Part shown: positions 46,236-56,777 of the stretch, piece after piece | Position numbering within the stretch: the first letter of the stretch is position 1 | How the letters are laid out: every line of letters starts with the position of its first letter | DNA from: Cyclospora cayetanensis | Lineage: Eukaryota; Apicomplexa; Conoidasida; Eucoccidiorida; Eimeriidae | DNA length: 64,000 nucleotides | Assembly: GCF_002999335.1 (NCBI RefSeq) | Contig: NW_020312765.1 | Coordinates: 1-64,000, forward strand | Direction of reading: 5' to 3' | Made by a program: the position numbers and the translations under genes | The notes under the pieces: generated by a model | The model's input: the letters and a program-made list of their open reading frames with translations, nothing else | The model's database searches: none | What the model was told of the DNA's origin: nothing

Positions 46236-49200
46236 TTAAGTTCCAGTGCTACCGTTTCTCTGTGCTGCTTCTGCCAAGTCATTATTACCGCGGGAATGCT
46301 TGTGGCGCCTTCTAGGCTGTTGCTGGCCTCTTTGCTGTTGTTGCTGTTGTAGGTGCGTGGGGGGATCATTCCCGAGGTGTTCTTGGAATAGCGGGTCAGA
46401 ACCCCGAGAGAGAAGTAGTGGGGCGGTCTCAAGCAGTGTACGGACTGCACAGAAATAGCATGTCACAGAGCCAGCAGAGATTTTCTGGGGTTCTTCTATA
46501 TATTCTTTGCCATATACAGGCAAGGTTACTGCATCCGTCGGTCACTCACGTCCTTTGAAGTGGAGAGCAGAGCCTCCAGGCGTTTGCGCGGTTCTACCTT
46601 GAGTAATTCCTGTTAGTTGTTCTTCCTGTGCGCGTCCACTGTAGGCCGCTGATAGCGAGTGCTTAGCTAGAGAATCCTTTCGAGCCCAAGTTGCTCTAAT
46701 GCGACTGCCCCTAAGCCGGATGCTACCCATTGCTGCCGCCTGTACTGCTTGTGCTGCCTCCGCAGAGGTTACAAAACGCACAAAGCCGTAGCCTGTAGAG
46801 CAGAAGTATCAGATGAATTAGCAAACAGCAGACCAAGTATAATTAGCCGGACACGTTAGCAGTGTAATCCCTTGCAGCCATGTAGCAATCAGTCAAGGAA
46901 CCCCCATTGTATAACCACATTGCAAGAGCACCTTATCCACGTAAATCCGCATCCCAAATTGCTAACCAAGTATTACTAGGGTACGAAGGCGTGCAGCTTC
47001 CAATGTACGGAGGTGTGCTGCTCTAAGCCACAAGGGTCAAACAATTTGACCACAGCCTTACCACTTGTCGCGGTCCACTCTCTGTTGGGGTGTCTATGTT
47101 CTTTGTCACACACCACAACTGTGAGCTCTACTCTTCCAAAGGCACTGAAGGTGTTTAGCAGGTCCTGACGTGTTGTATTGGGAGGTACGTTGACTATCAA
47201 GGTATACATGGCCTGCTGACTTCCAATCGATAGGTGGTCTGATGTGCTCCCGATCCCTTTAGGGCACTGACGTTCACCGCCGCTATTGATGGTGCAGCTG
47301 CAGGATGCGGCTGCTGCTGTGGCAAACGCTGCGGGCGTAATAGCTCCTCCAGCACACTCAAGCGAGCCGTCGCGATTAAACGAATTTACGAAATTGTCCG
47401 CATCATTCTGCATGTTTAAAGAAATCATAAGTCCTGCCAAATCTAGCAGTTCACTACCGGTTAGCCCGGCGGGCTGGAGCTCAGCCGTATTGCTCCTACT
47501 TGCTGATTGTGGCCCTGACACCTGAAAGTCTCTTGCCGCGAAATCATCTTGTGCTTTCGCGTTTGAGGGATGTTTCACACAGCCCGTCCAGCTTTGCCTC
47601 CCCACTGCCTCTCCACGAATCAACTGATTAAGGCCTTCAAAGCTCCCCTGTTTATCCTCTAAGAAGGCACTTTCCCTGGACACCTGTGATGTATTGGTGT
47701 TTCGACATGGGCCTGTACTGTGCAGAGGAGATCCAGCCGACAGTGCCTGGATACTCTGCTGCTGTTCTGAGGAGCTACTTCGTGGAAACGCCTTATAGTC
47801 AGCCTTCATATGTGAAGCGGGTTGCTGCCCCATAAAGGAAGAGAGTGTAGCAATCGCTGGCTGCCAGTCTGCGTGCTTCAAGGGGCCACTCCTTTCCGCG
47901 CGCGTGAGGCCTAATGCACTTTCTTTTGCTTCTCCTGACACGTTGCTGCTCACTAGCAGTGCGTCCCCTCTATCCCCCAAATTCAAGCGTTCCTGAAGTT
48001 GTCGCCTTGTAGTGTCTGACTCTTTGGGGGAGTCTGTAATTGGTCTACCCATCCGCGAAGGAGCTTGAGCACCTTCTGAGAGCTCAACAGGCTTCTTCAG
48101 AGGGTGTCCCTCTGCCGAAGGCTCCACACAAGGAGGGCAATGGCAGGCAGTGCGCTGGGCACCGTGCGAGACTAGATGAGAAGTTGTTAGATCCAGAAGC
48201 GGCAGTGCAGCAGCGTCCAGTAGCAGTTGCTCCCTATCGTCCCCTCCAAACAGCTCAGCAGCTGCCGTCAGATGATTCCGAGTTTCATCCATTGTCTGCG
48301 CATGGTGCTGCCGCAACGGTACCATGTGCGGATGCAGTTGTGAAGTCATCGACTGTACTGCCCAGTTGGTAAGAGACCCCCCCAGTTCCGGCAAAGAGTT
48401 GACAGGTGGTGTAACCGCTTTTGTATCGTCTGTTGGCTGTGTATCTGTCACAAAAATACCTGCAGTCGCAGCTGCACCCTCTACGGTAAAATCTCTATAG
48501 GAGGTACAAGGGGCATCCACACTGGGAGCCAGCGCCGGGACTTCACGAAGCAGTCGGATTACTTTCCCTTGCGCCACACTACCAGCAGAAACCATTCGAC
48601 TAGAACGGTCAGAAACAAACATCCATGGATTTCCAACGGTCTCCCCTTCGTCTTTATGAACAACCGGATCGCCCCCCTCAAAAGATATCGTTTCCTGTTC
48701 GCGCCTGTTTCCACCCCACATGTGTGCGTCGTGCGGCACCCCTGGACACTTCTGCGTGACCCGCTTCAACTGAGAGTCTGAAGTGTTTGCGTGCGGCTGG
48801 AAAACGCATGCGCGTGGGTGTCGAACAGGGGATCCTTCTAACGCAGCACCTGGATGCGTAACGCGGTCGATGGGAATGCAACTGCTCTCCAGTAGCCCAG
48901 TAGTGTTGGGGGCATCCTCGGTAGAGACCCCAAACTGGTGCAGTGGCTGGTGTATTAATGCACTCGGTGCCTCAGGAATCACTGCTTTCGAAACATAATC
49001 GGGGGCAAGGCTGGAGCAGTTCCAGTTCCAGGGTTGAGACCACAGGGAATGCATGTCGGATAGCTGAACTTGGGGTTGCTGGCACTTTTCTTGCTCCACA
49101 AGTGGCACCTGCGTGCCGTCTGGTACCTTGGGGCAACTGATCCGTAGCCGTTCATACTGCCAGGCTCCCCCGTTTTGCATGCGCGCAGTCAGTGGCCCCT

Positions 49201-49993
49201 CATCCCGCTTCGCTCTTTCCGCTAGGCCTCCTGGATGTTCGTCTGCCCCAGAATAAGAGAGGTTCTTTTCTACTTCCCTTGTTACCTGCATGTGAGGATT
49301 TACTTGTTTTGAATCGCCTTCTTGACGAATATGAACTGTGCCTTTTAACGGACTAGTAGAATTAAGGCTAGATTCGTTCCGACTGGTCCAACTGTTTTCA
49401 TACATGGGGGAAAAAGTGGTTTCCAGTGTATTCCAGTCCAACAGTGCAGCTGTGCTGTGGCCCTCAGAGGCAATGCCTGTGCTTGTTGCCCCCTGTGGAG
49501 GCGGATGGAACGGCGTGTACCTTATGGATTCCTCCTGATTTTGCAGTTTTCCATCGACAGCAGCCTCCGGCAAAACAGTTTGCTTTGACAAATCAAAAGT
49601 GGCATTCATCGCATTCATCTGACGTGTGTGGCCCATTTTCCAAGACCAAGGAACGTCTTCATGTTCCACGTTTGTGTCAAGAAGACCGCCAAAAGAATCT
49701 GTGAGTCCCTTATCCCCGCAAAAGTCGTGTTCTGGAGAACCTGGTAGGGAACTCGTGAAACCAGTGGAAGAGGTAGTCGATACACTAAGAATAGAAGCTT
49801 TGTTAAGGGGAACTTTCACCCAGCAACATACAGCTTCATCCTGTTGTAGTTGCTCCCTTTGTTGGTCTTCTGTGCAGCGGTGTGATTGTAACTGTTCCCC
49901 TTCATTTGTTGTAATAGGGCTTCCCTGCCCCCCCATGAAGGACCCCCCTATCTGAGCAGAGGCAGGAGCCGCAGGAATGTTAGTTTTGTCCAT
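46236..49993 (-). CDS. Large RNA-binding protein with a single C-terminal RRM, about 1127 aa
   Basis: Three minus-strand exons join in phase: 47062-49993, 46550-46792 and 46236-46444. The RRM spans about residues 930-1010: YTLIVNVPPNTTRQDLLNTF (RNP2 side) in exon 1, then a 269-bp GTAAGG...CTACAG intron, then SGYGFVRFVTSAEAAQAV (RNP1) and IRLRGSRIRATWA in exon 2. Reading without the intron would destroy RNP1, which supports the splice. The first 900 residues are Ser/Gln/His/Pro-rich with no domain seen. The last exon is Gln/Arg-rich with a basic RRRHKHSR patch. I prefer ATG 49993 (GCCATGG context); the frame is open up to 50131, which would add 46 residues. It probably binds RNA; the target is unknown. 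Confidence 0.85.
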
Positions 49994-50131
49994 GGCACTG
50001 GGGAAGCCCGTGCATAGCAGGTGTGCGCATAATGTACTGGCAACGGGGGAGCGCAGGCACCACTTAGGAGCCTTTCTTCTGGGCACACCCTCACGAAGCA
50101 AAAAACGGAATAACAAAGAAAACCAAATCAA

Positions 50132-51492
50132 AAAATGATTCAGCGCGAAGCTGGGCCGAAAAGGGGGGTACGGGTAGTGTGTGTGCGTGCACAGGTATCA
50201 CAGAGAAGCCCAACAGGCCGCGAAAGGCCACAGCAGTTGCTGTAGTTGTTCTGCTTTTCTCGATGAAAATGCAGTTATAATTCAAAGAGCGTATTCGTAT
50301 TGCAGTTCTGAGATCACAGTGCAAGCACTAGGGTGACAATCAGTGAAACGTCTGCCAATGCTGTCGGCCTGCTTAGAACTCAGCCTGATTTGTTTTGGAT
50401 GGGTGCCCTCTCGCTGTGGCTCCACAGCTCCAAAGTGGGGCTTGTTCTACTGGAATTGAAAGGATAAGTTGCATGAGTCTCTGAACCCGGTGATCAGAAT
50501 TCCCTCTTACTACATGACATCGAGCTGCGTCTGTGGGTGACCTCATCCAAGGAACACGCGCCAAGGAAAAGGAGGAAAAAGCCAAATAATGTATCCAGCG
50601 AAACACAGGCCACCATCAAAGCTTTGAAGAAAACATAACAATTTAATGGAGAAGAGGTGCCACAAAACACGCAGGAAGAATGAGCATCCAGGTGTGCATG
50701 CCCCCATGGACATTGTGGGACGCGGCTGCATATACGGCGACGGATGCAGGGGTCTTCTCCTTCAAAGCGCATAGCGCATTAAAACAATGCGTTATCCTAA
50801 CCTTTGAAATTCAAAATGCTGAATTACACCAAGCTACTGAATTAGCTGAGAAAAGGAACCCTAATGGAAATAACCACTGGTTCGCCGTGGTCTTCGGGAT
50901 CTCGTGTGTGCCTGAAAGCAAAAGCAACTAGGCCGATGGTTTATTCAGGGTCTTTCTCCTGTGCACACTAAATTCATTTTAGCGAGCCAGCTATGCCACA
51001 GGCTGCGTTTCGAAAACTCGGCTGGTGTCTTCTTCTAAGATAGAAACGGCGTGCTCGAGCGCAACAAGCCACCACTGTAACGAGTCGACTTGCCAACGCA
51101 TGTAGGATGCGCGTAAGCTGCAGTTCGCATCGCAAGTGTTTTACTAGTGCGTTTGGTTCCAGGGGAGTGGAGTCTGCATTTGGGGAATACGATTGGAATC
51201 TTTCCTACCGTGCTGCTGCGCAAGGAACTTCAATATAGGGATGCAGTGTGATAATTGGAAGTCGCTCTCTGACACGGTCACAACACTATGCGGACTCCCC
51301 TTATTGCAGCACGCATGGTCTGAGTGCAGCAAATATTCAGTTGTGCATGCAGCACAACTATTGCACTTCTGCAGAACCATGCAGTGCTAGGTGATAGCGC
51401 CTGCGCACGTGATATTTTACATGCGCATTTAGTGCGAGTCTCACGGTGGAAAAGAACTGCCTTAACCTGAAGTTTATTTCCTGTGACTAGGA
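50132..51492. other. Intergenic between two minus-strand genes
   Basis: About 1.4 kb that should hold the promoter and 5' UTR of the RRM gene and the 3' UTR of the Gln-rich gene. No other gene seen. Confidence 0.45.
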
Positions 51493-54400
51493 TTACTTCG
51501 CTGCTGCGGTCTTAAACCGGGGGTGCCTCTGCTGGTTCTTGCTAACCTTGGTGCCCCCTAACTGCTTAACGCCACCCCCCCTTCTTGATCGGGAGGCAGA
51601 GACGGACCATTCAGCCTGCTGAGGCTGATGGTACTGAACGCGCTTAGGTGTTGTCATCTCCTGTACAGATGATGCGAGTGCAGGACGAGGCACTTGTGGA
51701 GCGTCTGCTGCCGCAAGCCCCTCTCCTGCTGGAACTGATGCAACGCGGACAAGTCTTCGCGCGACAGCCTCTAGAGGCTGAATCTGCTCTGTAGCTGGCA
51801 TTGAGACGGCTGCGTGGGGTTCTTTCTGCTGATGCGTAACCTGGTCGTGAGGGGTAGAACATTCGGGTAGGTGGGCAGCTGCCCTTGGCTGCTGCTTGGG
51901 AAGTGTGGTAGGAGACTTCGCGGCTGTCAGATGCTGTTGCTGCCCCGAGCGCGGCTGGTGTTGTCTTTGTTGTTTGGTACGAGTTTCTGCGCCTCGCGAA
52001 GCGGCAAATACCTGGGGAGACTTGCGTCGCGTCTTCTTGCTCGAAGATTTGGGCTGTTGCTGTTTTTGTTGAAGGTGCTGCTGTTCTGGCTGGGGGTTCA
52101 CTTGCACGTGTGAAGGAAGCTGGTGTACAGACTGTTGCTCCTGATCTTTGAGGGGCTCTCGGCGGTTGTTGGGCGCTGCCTTTTGCTGAGATGCTTGTTG
52201 CACTTGTTGTGTTTGGTCGAGTTCCTTGTCGCTGGGCAGTACATTCATGCGTTTAGCCTGCTGCGCTTGCAGGTCGCTTGCGCTGACTATCAGGTGTCTA
52301 AGGTTAGGTCCTAGGGGGGCGCAATTGCGGGGAGCCAGCTGCTCCTGTTGGCGGTGTAGCAGCTGGTGAACTAAATGAACAGGGTGTCTTCGCAGCATGC
52401 CATCAGAGGAGCCATCAACAGCAGTACGTCCTGGTGAAAGCCGTTCATGACTGGGAATATCTGATACCCCAGAGCCTCCTACAAGCGGTCGCGTAGTTGA
52501 ATGCTGCAGGGGCTGTTGATGGAGCTGCATGCGCTGCTGTTGTTCAAGATGGCTTCGCTGTTTCTCGGTTTGCTGCTGCGACTGCTGGTGAGGATGAAGC
52601 TGTTGCGACCGATGCTGCTCGAGGGATTGCGCCTGCTGGTGCCACCGCAGTGACTGCTGCAGCATATACTCCAGCCAGGCAGCAAAGGCCGTGTCAGTGG
52701 CATCCGCATGCCATCTGAAGTGCCAGGAGGCAGGGAGGGGTGATGATTCTCCTGAAGGAGCTGCTGATGTTTCTTGCCGCAAGAGCTGCCGCAGCCGCAG
52801 CTCCGCCACACACGAAAACTCCCCAGCGAACACAGACGTGCACGGTTTTACCAGCGTGGAAGGCTGCCGCTGCTGCTGGAGTCTCTGCTCCCTTAGGAGG
52901 GCTAGGAGCTGCTGTTGCTGCGCCTGTTCATATTCGGTGAAGGTTTCAGTCTTCGCATCATGGGCTGCTGACACTTGGAGTTTCTGAAGCACATGGAGCT
53001 GCTGCTGCAGCTGCTTCTGGAGCGATATTATCCGTTGGCCGTCAGTACACCGCATGAACTCCCCAGCAGAAGTCTCCGCAGCGATCTTTTTCTGCAGCTG
53101 GTGCACTGCAGCATGAGCAGACAGAGCCTGGTGATGCCGCCACACCCGGCTGCCACACAACTCTTTTTCAGCGTTCGTGGCACGCAGCAAAGTTGCATCT
53201 TGCCAAAGCAGCTGCAGCACTTGCTTCTGCGCCATTAGCACTGTTTCTCTTTCCTCTGAGGTCCAGCCAGTCCCTTGATGCTGCGGCTGCGGCTTCTCGC
53301 ACTGCTTTTGCCGTTCGTGCGCGCTGAGTTGCACTGGCAGGTCCTTAAGTTGCATTCCTTTGGCGGCGACTAAGTCACGCAACAGCCGCGAAAGATGCTC
53401 CTCCAGCATATCGAGCTGCCGCGCATGCAGCTGCAGATGCTGCTGCTGCTGCTCGGGGGGGGGGAGGTTCGGATCCTGCGTTTGGTGCTGCACGAGTCGA
53501 CCAGATTTCGAATGCAGGTTCTGACTGTGATGCGCATGCTGAAGCACATCCGGCTCCCCTCCAGCAGCTGAGATAAGGGCCACTGCTGCCGTCTGCTCTG
53601 GTGCAGACTTGCAAGGTGCTCTTCCTCCCGCCTGGGGAGGAGTGAACAGCCCCTTCTGCGGCTTTGTGGCTGCTAATATGGCTGCAGCGCGTTCTAACAA
53701 GCCGGCAATGCTAGTCGAATGATCTGGCGAAGCGACGCTAGTAGCTGTTTCTGCCGCGCATTCCTGCGGAGTCTTCCTTGTGTAGTGTTTACCCAGCATG
53801 TGCTGCTGCTGCTGCGGCTGCCCCTGCAGCTGCAGTGGAGCTTCTTGGTTGGTTGGGGGTTGCTGCTCTTGAATTGCCTGGTGCTTCCGCTTGTACTGCA
53901 GCAGCAGCTGCTGCAGGACTGCTGTAAGCTGCTGCTCCGTCACCAACGATGTTCGCCCTGTAGACTGGCCGTTGTTGCTCTGATTGCTGCTGAGAGCTAC
54001 ACCCGCTGCAGCAGCAGCAGTTTGCGAGAGCCCGTTTGCATCCCGCCGCTCCGACTCTAAATTACTTTTTAGCAACTCTGCACACTCGAGGAGCGACGCC
54101 GCTGCAGTCTGCGGCTTCGAATGTGTGGGGCCGCTCGTAGGAGCGAGGTGGTCTTGCTGTTTCTGTTGCTCCTGTTTCTGCTGCTCCTGTTGCTGTTGTT
54201 GCTGCTCCTGCTCCTGTTGCCTCTGGGAAAACTTCAACGCGGGGTCGTTGTCTGCACACCTGCCGTTGGCGGCACTGCTTCTGTCACCGTTGCCAATTAC
54301 CACAAGGGTGCTTTGCGAAAAGAGAGGCGAGAGAGAGCCCGGAAAAGGCTGCCGCAGACTGCTGAGTCTGGCAGCCAGGAGTCTTTGCAGGGTGTAGACA

Positions 54401-56743
54401 TCTCCGAACTGCTTCTTCTCTTCCTGAGGTTTCGGCATCTCCCGTCCTGCATTCTGCTTCTGCAAGATCCGAATGCCGTCAAGTATCTTCTCCGCTTGGA
54501 CGGGAGGCTGTGTAGCGCTTTTCTCCGCTGCCGCTGCTGTTGGTCTGTGGGTTTGCACGGCTGAGGCGACTTCGCGAGTTGCAGCTGCTGGGAGTTTCTC
54601 GTGCACTGCGAGTCTCTCGTAGCGGCTTTCTAAGGAACTTTTACATTCCAGACTGGCACGAGGCGTTGCGTGCAAGGATTGCCCAAGTGTCGTGTGCGTT
54701 TGAAGGGCTGCCGGCTCTGCTAGTGGTGCTGGTGTCGTTACACCTGCTGCTGTCTCGTTCACAGCCGCGGCAGACTCTTCTCGTGGAGCTGGAGGACGCA
54801 GTTCCTTCATGCTGCTCTCTAGTAGGAGGTGCTGCAGCTGCTGCAATACACTTCTGCCGTTCGGCGCTGTCTTTCCAACAAGCCGCTGCAGCCTCTCTGC
54901 CAGCGCCTCCCGACCATGCATCTGCTGCAGCGGTTTCTGCTGCAACAACACCTGCTGCTGCGCAATCCACTGACTTGCGACTCCCTCTTGCCTGGACAGC
55001 GCGTGCTGCTGCAGGGAGACGCAGGATGGCGGCAGCGCAGCCATGGGGATGCCTGTACAGACACTCTGCGGTTGCTGTTGGGGCATGGAAAACGCTTCGT
55101 TCTGCTTCCTCGGAGGCTGCACCAATGGCGCAGCACAGGCTCTGACACTGTCTAAAAGCTGCTTTTTGAGGATCTCATCATGCTGCTGCTGCCACTGCTG
55201 CTGTTGCTGCTCCTTCTGCGCCTCCGAGGCGCTCTCGAGAACGTGTTGCACGACGTGCTGACGGATATGCGAGTGGACGCGGCTGTCGATTTGCTGCTGT
55301 ATCCGAAGCAGCTGCGTCTTGCATTCTGGAGCGCCTTCTGAAGAAGCCGCCGCTGCGAAATCTGTTTCTGCAAAGGCTTCCTTGATGACGGGCTCCACAG
55401 TCGCGTGCTCACGCTGCGATAGCTGCATGTGGGCGTCCGTTTGCCACGAGGCAACGGAAGCTGTACACGTCGCAGCCGTAGCAGCTGCCTCACGGCTCTC
55501 CGACACAGCAAACCCTTCCCTTCGTTGCGGAAACGCAACGAGAAATAGAGGCTCCAGTCCAGATCTAGCTGCTGCCAAAAGCAACTGCGGATGCTGCTTC
55601 AGCAGCCCCAGTAGAACCGTGCTGCGCGTGCAATCGCTCAGACTTGCTGCAGCATCAAAGTGACATGCGCAGCACAAGGAGGTCCAAACGCTGGGGGCTG
55701 CTGACATGCAAGGTGTAGATGGTGGAAGTGTGTGTGCGTGTTTATGTGTGTGTGTGTGTGCATGTGTGTGTGTGTGCGTGTTTATGTGTATGTGTGTGTG
55801 TGTGCATGTGTGTGTGTTTATGCATGTACATGCGTTTATACATAGGTATATGTGGACAAGTGCTGCCGATCCACACGCTGCAGAGCGCCTTGGCACCTAT
55901 TGCACCGACTTTGCCAGAGGCATGCCGTCTTTTTGCCTGCTAACTAGGAGGCGTGCATGCAGGATCGAAACGATAGAAAGATAAAAAGGCATTGGGGCAG
56001 CCCTTTGTAGGCTTACTGTTGTCAGCGAACGTGGCTAGCAGGTTCAAGAAGTCTAAAACAGAGAGGAAGTCTTCCACCGTTGTTGTTGTTGCTAGGGGTG
56101 CCGCCGTCGCTCCGTTGGCTGTTGCAGGTGCTGCTTTCATCGGAGGCGCAGCAGCTGCCTCTTGCAAGGCTGCTTTGGAAGGGTGCGTTTCGGCTGTTTC
56201 TAGAGGCTTTTCAGGAAAGTGGGGCGTCCCTGCAGTTGTTTCAACTGCTTCATAATCTTTGTACGGCAGATCCGCCATTGGCGTTCCCTCCGTATCGGTG
56301 GCTGTATCTGCAGCTGCAGAAGCGGAAGCTGCAGCAGCTTCCAAGGCTGCCACAAGACAGGTCCCACTATCCGCCGTTGCAATGGGGCTGCTGACTTCGT
56401 TGCCCCTCAAGGTGCTGTCAGTGCTGTTGCTGCTGCCGCTGCTGCATGCAAGAGCTACCGAGTCGGGTGTCACATGGACCGCTTTGTTGGGTGGTACTTC
56501 GTCTGCGCACGTTGCGGCGCTGCCTGCCACTTCAACGGTTTCTGCTGCTGGTAGCGATGAATGTCGTTCAACAAAAAGCTGCACACACAGCCACGCATAC
56601 GGTGTGGACACGATGGGGCCTCCGCATTCACATGCACAAACACATGCACACATACACTGCAACCAGGGTGGGGCAGCAGTTTTTTTCAGTGTCTGCAAAC
56701 GCAAAGTGCAATTCGTGCAGGCCGGCAGAGCCCACCACCGCAC

Positions 56744-56777
<34 letters not shown>

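Noticed and set aside
53984..55261. Several plus-strand frames of 100-200 codons rich in Leu, Ala and Cys
   Set aside because: They are antisense to the Gln-rich exon, where CAG repeats read backwards give CTG, GCT and TGC runs.
55706..55896. Thr-His-rich N-terminus of the long Gln-rich frame
   Set aside because: It is the translation of a (GT)n microsatellite and lies inside a phase-compatible GT...AG intron, so I do not count it as protein.
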